From contig NZ_RAHH01000009.1 in assembly GCF_003602095.1 (NCBI RefSeq), positions 62,001-126,000 on the forward strand: a DNA stretch of 64,000 bases, in the 5' to 3' direction. The stretch comes from Rahnella woolbedingensis (GTDB lineage Bacteria > Pseudomonadota > Gammaproteobacteria > Enterobacterales > Enterobacteriaceae). Of the stretch, positions 47,368 to 57,597 are shown piece by piece (position 1 is the first letter of the stretch; each line of letters opens with the position of its first letter). The position numbers and the translations under genes were made by a program. The notes beneath the pieces were generated by a model, which did no database searches, was not told the DNA's origin, and saw only the letters and a list, made by a program, of their open reading frames with translations.

Positions 47368-47385
47368 AGGTTAATCGATTAATCT
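47368..47385. promoter_or_regulatory. Predicted operator O3 before the cupin operon
   Basis: Plus strand AGGTTAATCGATTAATCT holds the perfect palindrome TTAATCGATTAA (47371-47382), the same as O2. A minus-strand -10 TATACT (complement of 47360-47365) lies just downstream, so a bound repressor would cover the -35/-10 spacer. Confidence 0.75.
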
Positions 47386-47400
47386 CTATGCAATGAAAAG

Positions 47401-47431
47401 AAAAATGGGATGCCGGTCAGGGCATCCCATT
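47401..47431 (-). terminator. Terminator of the ribF-ileS-lspA-fkpB-ispH cluster
   Basis: Minus strand: AATGGGATGCC-ctgacc-GGCATCCCATTTTT, 45 bp after the ispH stop. Confidence 0.8.
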
Positions 47432-47475
47432 CTCTGAAACACATTGTCTGAAACAAAAGCTTGAACACTTTAATG

Positions 47476-48429
47476 TCAGTCGATCTGTTTCACATCCACA
47501 CGCAGCTCTTTCGGCACTTCGAACACGATATTTTCTTCGCGTCCTTCGATGTTAATCACATCAAGACCACCGAAAGTTTTCAGCTTGCTGATCACGTCCT
47601 GCACCAGAATATCGGGGGCGGATGCGCCTGCCGTTACGCCAATGCTTTTCGCATCTTTCAGCCAGCTTTCCTGAATATCTGCCGCCGAGTCGATGAGATA
47701 AGAAGGCACGCCGACGCGCTGAGCGAGTTCCGCCAGTCGGTTAGAATTCGAGGAGTTCTTCGAACCGACCACCAGCACAACATCCGCGCCATCTGCCAGT
47801 GTACGCACGGCTTCCTGACGGTTCGTGGTGGCGTAACAAATGTCGTCTTTGCGCGGCCCGATGATTTTCGGGAAACGCTGGCGCAAAGCGTCAATCACTG
47901 CTGAAGTATCATCAACCGACAGCGTGGTTTGCGTCATAAAGCACAGGTTGTTTTCGTCTTTCACCTGCAATTTATACACATCCTCCGGTGCTTCAACCAG
48001 ATACATTCCCCCGTTAGGGTTACTGTACTGGCCCATTGTGCCTTCCACTTCCGGATGTCCGGCATGACCAATCAAAATGGCTTCGGTGCCTTTACGACTG
48101 GCACGCGCCACTTCCATATGCACTTTGGTCACCAGCGGACAGGTCGCATCAAACAGCATCGTCAGGTCGCGTGCTTTCGCTTCTGCGCGTACTGCCTGCG
48201 AAACACCGTGGGCGGAGAAAATCAGGATTGAGCCATCCGGCACTTCGCTGATTTGCTCGATGAAAATAGCGCCGCGCTGACGCAGGCTGTCGACCACATA
48301 GCGGTTGTGGACCACTTCGTGACGCACATAAATCGGTGCGCCGTAAATTTCCAGCGCACGCTCAACGATACTGATTGCGCGGTCAACGCCTGCGCAAAAC
48401 CCTCTCGGGTTAGCCAGCAATATCTGCAT
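47476..48429 (-). CDS. ispH: 4-hydroxy-3-methylbut-2-enyl diphosphate reductase
   Basis: IspH carries out the last step of the MEP isoprenoid pathway, giving IPP and DMAPP, with a [4Fe-4S] cluster. The 317-residue protein has the three cluster cysteines in [12 protein letters not shown] (Cys12), [11 protein letters not shown] (Cys96) and [11 protein letters not shown] (Cys197). ATG 48429 gives the family start [14 protein letters not shown]; the frame stays open 39 bp further. It overlaps fkpB by 20 bp. Confidence 0.97.
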   Translation of the reverse strand: MQILLANPRGFCAGVDRAISIVERALEIYGAPIYVRHEVVHNRYVVDSLRQRGAIFIEQISEVPDGSILIFSAHGVSQAVRAEAKARDLTMLFDATCPLVTKVHMEVARASRKGTEAILIGHAGHPEVEGTMGQYSNPNGGMYLVEAPEDVYKLQVKDENNLCFMTQTTLSVDDTSAVIDALRQRFPKIIGPRKDDICYATTNRQEAVRTLADGADVVLVVGSKNSSNSNRLAELAQRVGVPSYLIDSAADIQESWLKDAKSIGVTAGASAPDILVQDVISKLKTFGGLDVINIEGREENIVFEVPKELRVDVKQID

Positions 48430-48880
48430 GTTTCCCCTCAAGCTCCGGGTCGATTTCCAGCACTTCAATATCGAAATCGATATGTTGCCCTGCCAGCGGA
48501 TGGTTGAAATCTACAGTAATCGAATCGTCTGTCACTTCGCGCACCACGCCCGGCATCTCGCTACCATCACGGCCGCTGAACAACATGATGGTGCCGACAT
48601 CCGGCACCCCTGTTTCCTGAAAATCACGGCGGGAGAAGAACTGAACCAGATCCGGATTTTTGGTACCAAATGCAGATTCTGGGGCTAACGTAAACGCACG
48701 TTTATCCCCGACATTCAGCCCTAACAGCTGATTTTCAAGCGCGTCAGACAAGCTGCTGTCGCCAAGGCGAAACAGCGCAGGTTTCCCATTGGCGCGGGTT
48801 GATTCTGCCGTCGAGCCGTCTTCCAGCTTCAACGTAAAATGCACCAGCACGGCGCTGTCGTGTTTCACCTGTTGAGACAT
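48410..48880 (-). CDS. fkpB: FKBP-type peptidyl-prolyl isomerase FkpB
   Basis: This 156-residue SlpA-type FKBP has the domains interleaved: FKBP strands at both ends and an insert-in-flap chaperone domain in the middle (about 70-125, [11 protein letters not shown]). [10 protein letters not shown] is the family active-site motif. It is cytoplasmic with low isomerase activity and chaperone function. It lies five bases after lspA and overlaps ispH, as in E. coli. Confidence 0.95.
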   Translation of the reverse strand: MSQQVKHDSAVLVHFTLKLEDGSTAESTRANGKPALFRLGDSSLSDALENQLLGLNVGDKRAFTLAPESAFGTKNPDLVQFFSRRDFQETGVPDVGTIMLFSGRDGSEMPGVVREVTDDSITVDFNHPLAGQHIDFDIEVLEIDPELEGKHADIAG

Positions 48881-48885
48881 AATTC

Positions 48886-49392
48886 TTATCCTTTGCTCTT
48901 CGTAGCTTCATTCGGTTTAGCCAGAAAACCTTCCAGCACCACCATTGCCGCACCGACGCAGATAAAGCTGTCGGCCAGATTGAAGGTCGCGAAGTGCCAG
49001 TTACCGACATAGAAATCGATAAAGTCGACCACGAAACCGTGATACAGGCGGTCAAACAAGTTGCCGAGTGCGCCACCGATAATCATGGCGAAGGCAATAT
49101 TGTTCAGCTTTTGCTTCGCGTTGCCGCGGTACATCAGCACGACTAATGCCACGACGATAACCAGTGCGATTAACGCAAAGAACCAGCGCTGCCAGCCGCC
49201 TTTATCTGCCAGGAAACTGAATGCAGCCCCGTGATTCTGAGCATAGAACAGATTTAAATACGGGATCAAAGGCATGGATTCACCGAGCTGAAAATTTCCC
49301 ATAATGAGAAACTTACTGCCCAGATCCACGATAATGACCACGACCGCCAGCCAGAGCCAGCGGAGTCCGGTGGAACAAATCGATTTACTCAT
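48886..49392 (-). CDS. lspA: Lipoprotein signal peptidase (signal peptidase II)
   Basis: LspA cleaves prolipoprotein signal peptides before the lipidated cysteine. This 168-residue inner-membrane protein has four hydrophobic helices. The catalytic aspartates are in [18 protein letters not shown] and [12 protein letters not shown]. It is the target of globomycin. The start overlaps the ileS stop by one base (TAATG), so the two are coupled. Confidence 0.97.
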   Translation of the reverse strand: MSKSICSTGLRWLWLAVVVIIVDLGSKFLIMGNFQLGESMPLIPYLNLFYAQNHGAAFSFLADKGGWQRWFFALIALVIVVALVVLMYRGNAKQKLNNIAFAMIIGGALGNLFDRLYHGFVVDFIDFYVGNWHFATFNLADSFICVGAAMVVLEGFLAKPNEATKSKG

Positions 49393-52208
49393 TATGCAAA
49401 CTTACGCTCTTCGCCGTCGCCAGCGATGTTAGTGACACAACGGCCGCAGATCTCGCTGTGTTCCGCGTTCTGGCCGACGTCAGTAGTGTAATGCCAGCAG
49501 CGCGGACATTTGTCGCCTTCCGCTTTCGCCAGACCGATTTTCAGGCCTTTGAGCAATTCGCTTGGCACAGCTGCATCATCAGCTTCAGACAGGGCGGCAA
49601 CTTTCGCACCTGAAGTCAGCAGCACGAAGCGCAGTTCGTTGCCCAGAGAACGCAGGTCAGTCGCCAGTGCATCATCTGCATACAGCGTGACCGCCGCTTC
49701 CAGAGAACCGCCCAGACGTTTATCAGCACGTGCCTGTTCAATGACTTTGTTTACTTCGCCACGCACCTTCAGCAGTTCATCCCAGAACGCATCGTTCATG
49801 GATTCGTTGCCCGCCAGACCGAACAAACCGTCATACCATTCTTCGGTAAAGACGAATTTCTCACGGTTGCCCGGCAGCTCAGCCCAGATTTCATCTGCGG
49901 TAAACGACATGATTGGCGCCATCCAGCGAACCAGTGCTTCGCTGATATAGTACAGCGCAGTCTGGCAGCTGCGGCGAGCGACGCTGTCGCTTTTCGCGGT
50001 GTACTGACGATCTTTAATGATGTCCAGATAGAAGGAACCCATTTCGATCGAGCAGAACTGCATCAGGCGCTGAACCACACCGTGGAAATCATAGGCCTCA
50101 TACGCGGCAATGATTTCTTCCTGTGCGGCTTTGGCACGGCCAACGGCCCAGCGATCCAGCACAACCATCTCTTCCGGAGCCACGCTGTGCAGCGCCGGAT
50201 CGAAACCGTTAAGGTTCGCCAGCAGGAAGCGCGCGGTGTTACGGATACGGCGATAAGAATCGGCAGCACGTTTGAGAATTTCGTCAGATACCGCGATTTC
50301 GCCGGTGTAATCCGTAGACGCCACCCACAGACGCAGGATATCGCCACCCAGCTTATTCATCACGTCTTGCGGCGCGATGGTGTTGCCGATGGATTTAGAC
50401 ATTTTACGGCCCTGACCATCCACGGTGAAACCGTGCGTCAGAACTTGTTTGTAAGGCGCTTTGCCTTTCATTGCCGTCGAGATCATCAGGGAAGACATAA
50501 ACCAGCCGCGATGCTGGTCAGAACCTTCCAGATACAAGTCCGGTGAATGGCCGTTGAACTCAGGGCGCACATCCACAACGGAAGAATGCGTTGAACCGGA
50601 GTCAAACCATACGTCCAGCGTATCCGGCACTTTGACGTAATCAGCAGCATCCGCACCCAGAATGTCTTCCGGATTCAGATCCCACCACGCCTGAATGCCA
50701 TCCACTTCAACACGCTTAGCGACTTCTTCCATCAGTTCAAGGCTGCGCGGATGCAGTTGTTCAGTGTCTTTGTGAACGAACAGAGACATCGGCACGCCCC
50801 ACGTACGCTGACGGGAGATACACCAGTCAGGACGGTTAGCGACCATGTTTTCGATACGCGCCTGGCCCCAGTCAGGGATCCACTGCACGCCTTTGATCTC
50901 TTCCAGAGACTGCTGACGCAGGCCTTTCTGATCCATGCTGATGAACCATTGTGGCGTAGCCCGGAAGATGATCGGCGTTTTGTGACGCCAGCAGCACGGG
51001 TAGCTGTGCGTGATTTTCTCAACGTGCAGCAATGCGCCTTTTTCGCGCAGCAGCTCAACAATCAGATCGTTGGCTTTAAAGACGAATTTACCGTCAAGCG
51101 TCGGGTAAGTGCCTGGCAGGTAGCAGCCGTTCGGCCCTACCGGGTTCGCCACTTCCAGACCGTATTTCTGGCCGATAACAAAGTCATCAGGACCGTGGCC
51201 TGGTGCGGTATGCACAGCACCGGTACCGGCATCGAGCGTCACGTGGTCGCCCATGATCGCCGGAACGTCGAAACCCAGGAACGGGTGTTTGAAGCGAAGC
51301 AGTTCGAGATCTGCACCTTTACACTCGCCCAGCACGGTCCATTCTGCGATACCGGCACGTTTCATGACGCTTTCAACCAGATCGGTTGCGAGGATCAGAC
51401 ACTGACCTTCAACCTGAACCAGCTGATAAGAAAACTCAGGATTGAGTGAAATAGCGCGGTTAGCAGGCATGGTCCACGGTGTGGTGGTCCAGATAACCAG
51501 AGAGATCGGGCCATTGAAGGCAGATACGCCAAACTTCGCAGCCACGGCGGCAGCATCAGTCGCGTTGAACGCCACATCAATAGAAGGAGACGCTTTGTCG
51601 TAGTACTCAACTTCTGCTTCTGCCAGTGATGAACCGCAATCTGTACACCAGTGAACCGGCTTAGCCCCTTTGTGCAGGTGACCGTTACCGATGATTTTAC
51701 CCAGCGCACGAATGATGTTGGCTTCAGTTTTGAAGTCCATGGTCAGATACGGATGGTCCCAGTCGCCCAATACGCCCAGACGGATGAAGTCTTTCTTCTG
51801 ACCTTCAACCTGCTCTGCTGCATATTTACGGCAAGCTTCACGGAATTCGGCCGCAGTGACTTTCTCACCCGGCTTGCCGATCAGTTGCTCGACTTTCAGC
51901 TCGATTGGCAGACCATGACAGTCCCAGCCCGGAACATACGGCGCATCAAAGCCCGCCAGCCCTTTGGATTTAACGATCATGTCTTTAAGAATTTTGTTTA
52001 CTGAGTGACCAATATGAATGCTGCCGTTCGCATACGGAGGGCCGTCATGCAAAATAAAGGTTTTTTTGCCTTTCTTGGCAGCACGAATAATCCCGTACAG
52101 ATCCTGGTCATACCAATTTTTCAGCATGTCAGGTTCACGCTTGGCCAGATCGCCACGCATCGGGAACCCTGTTTCCGGCAAATTCAGGGTGTTCTTGTAG
52201 TCACTCAT
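49392..52208 (-). CDS. ileS: Isoleucyl-tRNA synthetase
   Basis: This class I synthetase charges tRNA-Ile and edits valine. The 938-residue protein has the HIGH motif ([13 protein letters not shown], about 64), an editing domain (CP1, about 200-390; [15 protein letters not shown]), and the KMSKS motif ([10 protein letters not shown], about 600). A C-terminal zinc finger (CPRCWHY...CGRCVTN, about 900-925) completes it. Length is that of E. coli IleS. Confidence 0.98.
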   Translation of the reverse strand: MSDYKNTLNLPETGFPMRGDLAKREPDMLKNWYDQDLYGIIRAAKKGKKTFILHDGPPYANGSIHIGHSVNKILKDMIVKSKGLAGFDAPYVPGWDCHGLPIELKVEQLIGKPGEKVTAAEFREACRKYAAEQVEGQKKDFIRLGVLGDWDHPYLTMDFKTEANIIRALGKIIGNGHLHKGAKPVHWCTDCGSSLAEAEVEYYDKASPSIDVAFNATDAAAVAAKFGVSAFNGPISLVIWTTTPWTMPANRAISLNPEFSYQLVQVEGQCLILATDLVESVMKRAGIAEWTVLGECKGADLELLRFKHPFLGFDVPAIMGDHVTLDAGTGAVHTAPGHGPDDFVIGQKYGLEVANPVGPNGCYLPGTYPTLDGKFVFKANDLIVELLREKGALLHVEKITHSYPCCWRHKTPIIFRATPQWFISMDQKGLRQQSLEEIKGVQWIPDWGQARIENMVANRPDWCISRQRTWGVPMSLFVHKDTEQLHPRSLELMEEVAKRVEVDGIQAWWDLNPEDILGADAADYVKVPDTLDVWFDSGSTHSSVVDVRPEFNGHSPDLYLEGSDQHRGWFMSSLMISTAMKGKAPYKQVLTHGFTVDGQGRKMSKSIGNTIAPQDVMNKLGGDILRLWVASTDYTGEIAVSDEILKRAADSYRRIRNTARFLLANLNGFDPALHSVAPEEMVVLDRWAVGRAKAAQEEIIAAYEAYDFHGVVQRLMQFCSIEMGSFYLDIIKDRQYTAKSDSVARRSCQTALYYISEALVRWMAPIMSFTADEIWAELPGNREKFVFTEEWYDGLFGLAGNESMNDAFWDELLKVRGEVNKVIEQARADKRLGGSLEAAVTLYADDALATDLRSLGNELRFVLLTSGAKVAALSEADDAAVPSELLKGLKIGLAKAEGDKCPRCWHYTTDVGQNAEHSEICGRCVTNIAGDGEERKFA

Positions 52209-52269
52209 AGATTCTCGGTTCCGTTTTCGGCTGGATTCCAGGCTTTGTTACACGCCTGTCAGTACATGT

Positions 52270-53208
52270 TTAGCGCAGTGTCTTTAACCCAAAAAACGCC
52301 CGGGCCGTCACTTCATCGTTCGCAATCTGTTGCTTTAAAGCATCAAGCGAGGAGAAACGCTGTTCGTTGCGCAATTTAGCGCGGAGCACCACATCAATGT
52401 GGCGCCCGTATAAATCTAATGTGGTGTCGAGAAGGTGCACTTCCAACTGCTTGCGCACGCCACCGACGGTCGGACGTATCCCGATATTCGCGACACCCGG
52501 TAAAGGTTCAGGCCCGAGCCCTAAGACTTCCACAGCGTAAACACCGCGTACCGGAGAAACGACCCGCTTGAGTGGGACGTTCGCCGTCGGGAAACCAATG
52601 GTGCGTCCCAGCTTATCGCCGTGCACCACTCGCCCTGAGATACTGAACGGGTGGCCCAGTAAATTTTCGGCCAGTGCTAAATCATCATCCCGCAATGCGT
52701 TACGGATAGCCGTGCTGCTGATGCGGTTCTCGCCTTCACGGAAAGTTTGCGTGCTGATCACTTCAAAGCCGTATTCTTCACCGGCTTTCTGCAATAGATC
52801 AAAATCTCCCAGACGACTGGCACCAAAGCGGAAGTCATCCCCGACAGTCAGGAATTTAACGCCCAGCTTCTCAACCAGCAGTTGCGAGATAAAGGCCTGC
52901 GCCATATGGGCGGCGAACCGGGGTTCGAAACGCACACATAAAAGATAATCAACGCCACACTCTGCCAGATACTTGGCTTTGTCACGCAAGCTGGTCAGTC
53001 GTGCAGGTGCTTTATCACCGGCAAACAGTTCCAGTGGCTGCGGCTCAAAAATCATTACCATCACCGGTAACCCCAGACGTTGACCTTCCAGCTTCAGCTG
53101 TTCAATCAGGGCCTGGTGGCCACGGTGTACACCATCAAAATTGCCAATAGTCAGCACACATCCATGATGACGTGCTCGAATATTGTGTATTCCGCGAATT
53201 AGCTCCAT
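52270..53208 (-). CDS. ribF: Bifunctional riboflavin kinase/FAD synthetase
   Basis: RibF turns riboflavin into FMN and then FAD. The 312-residue protein has the N-terminal adenylyltransferase domain with TIGNFDGVHRGHQALI (about 19-34). The C-terminal flavokinase domain has GRTIGFPTANV (about 205) and GVYAVEV. It heads the ileS-lspA-fkpB-ispH run (61 bp before ileS) and is divergent from rpsT. Confidence 0.97.
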   Translation of the reverse strand: MELIRGIHNIRARHHGCVLTIGNFDGVHRGHQALIEQLKLEGQRLGLPVMVMIFEPQPLELFAGDKAPARLTSLRDKAKYLAECGVDYLLCVRFEPRFAAHMAQAFISQLLVEKLGVKFLTVGDDFRFGASRLGDFDLLQKAGEEYGFEVISTQTFREGENRISSTAIRNALRDDDLALAENLLGHPFSISGRVVHGDKLGRTIGFPTANVPLKRVVSPVRGVYAVEVLGLGPEPLPGVANIGIRPTVGGVRKQLEVHLLDTTLDLYGRHIDVVLRAKLRNEQRFSSLDALKQQIANDEVTARAFFGLKTLR

Positions 53209-53569
53209 AGCTGGCTCAAATCCAATGCTGACTCATAACGATGGAAATCGGCGGATTATACCTTGTACAGCCTCCAAGGTTAACCAGCGATTAGCAGGAT
53301 CTCACCATTCTCTCTTGCATACGGCAGATATTGCGGTTCAAATGGCGGCGTGGCGATGAAAATCTTTCGTTGCATACAGGGAATGCGTGACTTTTCGCAT
53401 AAACAAAGCGTTAATGGCCGTAGTGGGCAGTTTGTACACTCTCCTGTCGATTTTTCTCGCGAAAGACTGTATTCCGATGCCGGAAGCTGTTAAAATCCTG
53501 CGCCATCACAACGTAACAAGTGACGATCGAAGTTTACTCTTCAAAACGCCGCTTATTTGCACAAATCCG
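53209..53569. other. ribF/rpsT divergent intergenic region
   Basis: With the rpsT promoter and leader (to 53647) this makes a 439-bp gene-free interval. The 74-residue frame at 53387-53611 runs across the known-type rpsT promoter and has no homologue that I know, so I do not call it. An upstream rpsT promoter is likely near TTAAAAT (about 53491-53497). No counterpart of E. coli yaaY was found. Confidence 0.45.
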
Positions 53570-53598
53570 TTGACAAAAGAAGACCGAAAAGGCATATT
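53570..53598 (+). promoter_or_regulatory. rpsT proximal promoter
   Basis: TTGACA (53570-53575), 17 bp, CATATT (53593-53598). The sequence through CCTCGGCCTTTGAATTG is nearly the same as the E. coli rpsT P2 region as I recall it. Confidence 0.8.
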
Positions 53599-53647
53599 CC
53601 TCGGCCTTTGAATTGTTCATCAATAGAAAAATATTTGGGAGTTGGCC

Positions 53648-53911
53648 TTGGCTAATATCAAATCAGCTAAGAAACGCGCCGTACAGTCAGAAAAACGCCG
53701 TAAGCACAACGCGAGCCGTCGTTCTATGATGCGTACCTTTATCAAGAAGGTATACGCGGCTATTGCAGCAGGCGACAAAGCTGCTGCACAAAACGCATTT
53801 AACGAAATGCAACCAATCGTGGACCGTCAGTCTTGCAAAGGCCTGATCCACAAAAACAAAGCAGCGCGTCATAAGTCAAATCTGACTGCGCAAATCAACG
53901 CAATGCAATAA
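53648..53911 (+). CDS. rpsT: 30S ribosomal protein S20
   Basis: S20 binds 16S rRNA early in 30S assembly. The 87-residue basic protein reads [20 protein letters not shown] after the start. I chose TTG 53648, preceded by GGGAG at six bases, as in E. coli, where the weak UUG start takes part in autogenous control; an in-frame TTG at 53642 overlaps the spacer. Residues 71-72 are Ser-Cys where E. coli has Ala-Ala. It is a single-gene unit with its own terminator. Confidence 0.97.
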   Translation: MANIKSAKKRAVQSEKRRKHNASRRSMMRTFIKKVYAAIAAGDKAAAQNAFNEMQPIVDRQSCKGLIHKNKAARHKSNLTAQINAMQ

Positions 53912-53936
53912 TCGCATTACGCTGAAATGCTTGATA

Positions 53937-53966
53937 AAAAAACCGGCTCACGCCGGTTTTTTTATA
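53937..53966. terminator. Terminator between rpsT and nhaR
   Basis: AACCGGC-tcac-GCCGGTT with A run before and T run after, between convergent genes. Confidence 0.85.
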
Positions 53967-53993
53967 TCTGAAATTTGGTGTCAACGCTAAAAG

Positions 53994-54881
53994 CTACACA
54001 AAAAGCGCCGTGAAATCGGTGTGACAAATCCGCTGTACCGAAGGATGTTGGATCATACGCTCCGCAAAAATCACGTAGTACTCTTCCATGATCCCCTCCA
54101 GCCGCCCGACTTCTTCAATTTTTTCATCCTGAAATTCTGTCGAGGAATAGATAGCCGGTGCGACAAAAATCGCATTATTGTTCATGCCGAAAGCTTTCAT
54201 CAGCGCCGCATCATCAAACTCACCGAGAATATTGACGTTCAGCCCCTGCGTGTTAAACCAGTTAAGCAGCTTACGCCCCAGCATGGAGCGACGACCGGGG
54301 ATCAGCAACGGCTGCTGCTCGAGACAGGCTGGAAAACTCATACCTGACATCGGCTGGCAGCAAAAAAAGCTGATCGGGCTTTCACCCAGTTTGACGGAGA
54401 ACAATCCCTCCTGCTGCGTGGAATCTACCGGGCAGTCCGACAAAATCATATCCAGCTTGTGCAGACTCAGTTGCTCAAGCAACATTTCGTGGGTCGATTC
54501 AAAACAGCGCAGGTGAATTTGCGCATTTTCCGGAACCGCCGCTTCCAGCACCCGGCTGACCAGTCGTTTCGATAACGCATCCGCCACGCCCACATCAAAA
54601 AGCAGACTCGACTCTTTGCGGTAATTCACGATATCCAGCATTTCCTGGCTAAGCGTAAACATTTTATCGGCATAACGATAAACCAGCTGGCCCAGCTCAG
54701 AGGGCACCAGACCGCGCCCCTGGCGTTTAAAAAGTTTGCCACCCAGCCTTTCTTCAAGCGATTTAATCTGGCCGGTGATGGTTTGCGGCGTCAGATATAA
54801 CGCCTCTGCGGCTCCCACGACAGAACCTGATTTACACACGTGCCAGAAATAATACAAATGGTTGTAGTTAATATGAGGCAT
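53994..54881 (-). CDS. nhaR: LysR-type activator NhaR
   Basis: NhaR activates nhaA in response to Na+. The 295-residue LysR protein has the N-terminal helix-turn-helix [25 protein letters not shown] (only part quoted is needed: [17 protein letters not shown], about 22-38) and a C-terminal effector domain. It lies 66 bp after nhaA on the same strand, as in E. coli; no insertion sequence is present on its other side, unlike in E. coli K-12. Confidence 0.96.
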   Translation of the reverse strand: MPHINYNHLYYFWHVCKSGSVVGAAEALYLTPQTITGQIKSLEERLGGKLFKRQGRGLVPSELGQLVYRYADKMFTLSQEMLDIVNYRKESSLLFDVGVADALSKRLVSRVLEAAVPENAQIHLRCFESTHEMLLEQLSLHKLDMILSDCPVDSTQQEGLFSVKLGESPISFFCCQPMSGMSFPACLEQQPLLIPGRRSMLGRKLLNWFNTQGLNVNILGEFDDAALMKAFGMNNNAIFVAPAIYSSTEFQDEKIEEVGRLEGIMEEYYVIFAERMIQHPSVQRICHTDFTALFV

Positions 54882-54947
54882 GGTGTCATCCTTTCCTGAA
54901 GTATGAAGTCAGCATCATGCTGCGCGGTTTCCCGCACAGCATGTGTA

Positions 54948-56123
54948 TTAATGATGCGCTTTTTTCGGCAATGCACGGCTCAGCATCAGGAAACCTATAA
55001 TAGCTGAAGCCACGGAGCCCATCAGAATGCCCATTTTGGCGTAAGTCAGCAGCGCCGGATCCAGTGAGGCAAATGCCAGTGAGCCGATAAAAATGGACAT
55101 GGTGAAACCAATTCCGCACAGCACGGACACCGCTGCAATCTGGCTAAACGTAATGCCGGATGGCATACGGGTGAGGCCCAGTTTCAGTGCCAGACCGCCA
55201 AAAAGAATGATGCCTAACGGTTTACCCAGCAACAGCCCCGCCATGATCCCCATCGGTAACATTGAGAACGCACCGGCAGCCGCCACGCCATGCAGCGAGA
55301 TACCGGCATTGGCGAAAGCAAAAACAGGCAGAATGAACCAGGCAACGTACGGATGAATTCCATGCTCCAGACGGCGCGCCGGTGATGTTTTATTCTCTTT
55401 GGTTCTCAGCGGAATAAGGAATCCGAGAATAACCCCTGCCAGCGTTGCGTGGATCCCTGATTTCAATACGCACACCCAGAACACCGCACCAATCAGCAGA
55501 TAAGGCGTCAGTTTGGTTACACCGCGCCAGTTCAGCCAGGCCAGAACCGCAATACACGCCGCAGAAAGTCCCAGCGCGATCATCGAAACATCGTGGCTGT
55601 AGAACAACGCGATGATAATGATCGCACCCAAATCATCAATGATGGCCAGCGCCAGCAGGAACACCTTCAGGCCTGTCGGCACGCGCGAACCCAGCAGCGC
55701 CATCACGCCCAGCGCAAAAGCAATATCCGTGGCAGCCGGAATGGCCCATCCCTGACGGGCGATTTCGTCACCGCCGTTAAACAGCAAATAGATCAGAGCC
55801 GGAACAATCATGCCGCCGAGTGCGGCAATCGCCGGGAACAATGCCTGCTCGCGATTCGCCAGCGCGCCTTCGCAAAGCTCACGCTTCACTTCCAGGCCAA
55901 TCATCAAGAAAAATACCGCCATCAGGCCATCGTTAATCCATAGCAAAAGCGATTTGTCGATTAATAACTCGGAAAAACGAAGGGTGACGGGAATATCCAA
56001 AAAAGCCTGATAGGCTCCCTGCAATGGAGTATTCGCCATGATAAGCGCCACGATAGCGGCAAGGATCAATACGATACCGCCTGCTGCCTCTAAGCGTAAA
56101 AACTGACGAATGATATTCGACAT
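54948..56123 (-). CDS. nhaA: Na+/H+ antiporter NhaA
   Basis: NhaA exports Na+ or Li+ in exchange for two H+, giving salt and alkaline tolerance. The 391-residue inner-membrane protein has 12 helices. The ion-binding aspartate pair lies in [21 protein letters not shown] (core [11 protein letters not shown]), and TDIAFALGV marks the interrupted helix region. AGGAGAG before ATG 56123 settles the start; the frame stays open 69 bp further. Confidence 0.96.
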   Translation of the reverse strand: MSNIIRQFLRLEAAGGIVLILAAIVALIMANTPLQGAYQAFLDIPVTLRFSELLIDKSLLLWINDGLMAVFFLMIGLEVKRELCEGALANREQALFPAIAALGGMIVPALIYLLFNGGDEIARQGWAIPAATDIAFALGVMALLGSRVPTGLKVFLLALAIIDDLGAIIIIALFYSHDVSMIALGLSAACIAVLAWLNWRGVTKLTPYLLIGAVFWVCVLKSGIHATLAGVILGFLIPLRTKENKTSPARRLEHGIHPYVAWFILPVFAFANAGISLHGVAAAGAFSMLPMGIMAGLLLGKPLGIILFGGLALKLGLTRMPSGITFSQIAAVSVLCGIGFTMSIFIGSLAFASLDPALLTYAKMGILMGSVASAIIGFLMLSRALPKKAHH

Positions 56124-56289
56124 TCTGACTCTCCTGTAGAAAAACCGTGGCGAGAAAGGGATTGCCACAATGAATGCGCGAATTGTACGCACAGAATCAC
56201 TTCGTAAAAAGTCGATTATTTCTGGAGTATAACTCGGTTTTTACGAATCATTCTATTTTACCGTTTTTCACAGAACTTCTTAAAAAAAT

Positions 56290-56333
56290 CATAAAAAAAT
56301 CCCCGGAGCGCGAACCGCTGCCGGGGATTTTTT
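56290..56333. terminator. Terminator downstream of dnaJ
   Basis: AAATCCCCGG...CCGGGGATTTTTT (56297-56332) is a strong hairpin. On the minus strand it follows the dnaJ stop by about 30 bp and has an A/T run on each side. Confidence 0.8.
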
Positions 56334-56364
56334 CTGGCTTTCAGCCGCTGAAATCAGCGACAGA

Positions 56365-57498
56365 TTAGCGGGTCAGATCATCAAAGAACTTTTTCACGCC
56401 ATCCAGGAAGCTTTTGGAACGCGGGCTGTTTTTCTCACCCGAAACGCCACCAAAGCTTTCTTCCAGATCACGCAGCAACTGCTTCTGCTTTTCGCTCAGG
56501 CTGACCGGCGTTTCCACTACCACGCGGCACATCAGGTCGCCCTGAGCACCACCGCGGACAGATTTCACACCGCGTCCGCGCATACGGAACATCTTGCCCG
56601 TTTGCGTTTCAGCAGGGATCTTCAGACTCACACGGCCATCCAGCGTTGGCACTTCAATTTCGCCACCCAGTGCTGCCATGGCAAAGTTGATTGGCACTTC
56701 GCAGTACAGGTTGTTGCCTTCACGCTCAAATATTTTGTGCGCTTTAACCTGAACCTGGACGTACAGATCGCCTGACGGCGCACCGTGCTCACCCGCTTCG
56801 CCTTCACCTTCCAGACGAATACGGTCGCCGGTATCCACACCCGCAGGAATTTTCACTGACAGGGTTTTAGAACGTTCTACGCGACCATGACCGTGACATT
56901 TGTTGCACGGATCTTTGATGACTTTACCGCGCCCCTGACAAGTCGGACATGCCTGCTGGACGGTGAAGAAGCCCTGACGCATCTGAACCTGGCCTGCGCC
57001 ATGACAGGTTGGACAAGTGGTCGGAGAGCTACCCGCTTTTGCGCCGCTGCCGTGGCAGACGTCACATTCATCCAATGTCGGGATGCGGATTTCTTTGGTG
57101 ACACCACGAACGGCCTCTTCCAGAGTCAGATCCATGTTGTAACGCAGATCAGAACCCCGGCTGGCACGCTGACGGCGACCGCCGCCAAAGATGTCGCCAA
57201 AGACGTCACCAAAGATGTCGCTGAAATCTGCACCGCCGCCGCCGTAGCCACCACCACCGCCCATGCCACCTTGTTCAAAGGCTGCATGACCATACTGGTC
57301 GTAGGCCGCACGTTTTTGCGCATCGGTCAGGATTTCATAAGCTTCTTTAATTTCTTTAAATTTAGCTTCGGAATCTTTATCGCCCTGATTGCGGTCAGGG
57401 TGATGTTTCATTGCCAGGCGCTTATAAGCCTTTTTGATTTCACGCTCATCCGCTGTTTTGGATATGCCTAAAATCTCGTAAAAATCTTGCTTCGCCAT
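56365..57498 (-). CDS. dnaJ: Chaperone protein DnaJ
   Basis: DnaJ is the Hsp40 partner of DnaK. The 377-residue protein has the J domain with HPD at 33-35 ([10 protein letters not shown]) and a Gly/Phe-rich linker (about 77-108). Four zinc motifs follow: [24 protein letters not shown] and CNKCHGHG (about 144-205), then the two C-terminal substrate-binding domains. It follows dnaK by 99 bp with a stem-loop between. Confidence 0.98.
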   Translation of the reverse strand: MAKQDFYEILGISKTADEREIKKAYKRLAMKHHPDRNQGDKDSEAKFKEIKEAYEILTDAQKRAAYDQYGHAAFEQGGMGGGGGYGGGGADFSDIFGDVFGDIFGGGRRQRASRGSDLRYNMDLTLEEAVRGVTKEIRIPTLDECDVCHGSGAKAGSSPTTCPTCHGAGQVQMRQGFFTVQQACPTCQGRGKVIKDPCNKCHGHGRVERSKTLSVKIPAGVDTGDRIRLEGEGEAGEHGAPSGDLYVQVQVKAHKIFEREGNNLYCEVPINFAMAALGGEIEVPTLDGRVSLKIPAETQTGKMFRMRGRGVKSVRGGAQGDLMCRVVVETPVSLSEKQKQLLRDLEESFGGVSGEKNSPRSKSFLDGVKKFFDDLTR

Positions 57499-57523
57499 GC
57501 TTTAACCTACCCTCAACATGCGT

Positions 57524-57555
57524 GCACGGGCGTAGAGTTTCCTCGACGCCCGTGC
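57524..57555 (-). other. dnaK-dnaJ intercistronic stem-loop
   Basis: On the minus strand the fold is GCACGGGCGT-c-GAG-GAAA-CTC-t-ACGCCCGTGC: 13 base pairs with a single mismatch and a GAAA tetraloop. No T run follows, so it is probably an mRNA stability or processing element, or a partial terminator, giving more DnaK than DnaJ. Confidence 0.65.
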
Positions 57556-57597
57556 TGGTTATCAGTAAAACTTCTTACTGTGCCCGCTTAAGGGCGA

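Noticed and set aside
53387-53611. 74-residue open frame before rpsT
   Set aside because: It runs across the rpsT promoter (TTGACA-17-CATATT) and has no recognisable family or clear ribosome site.
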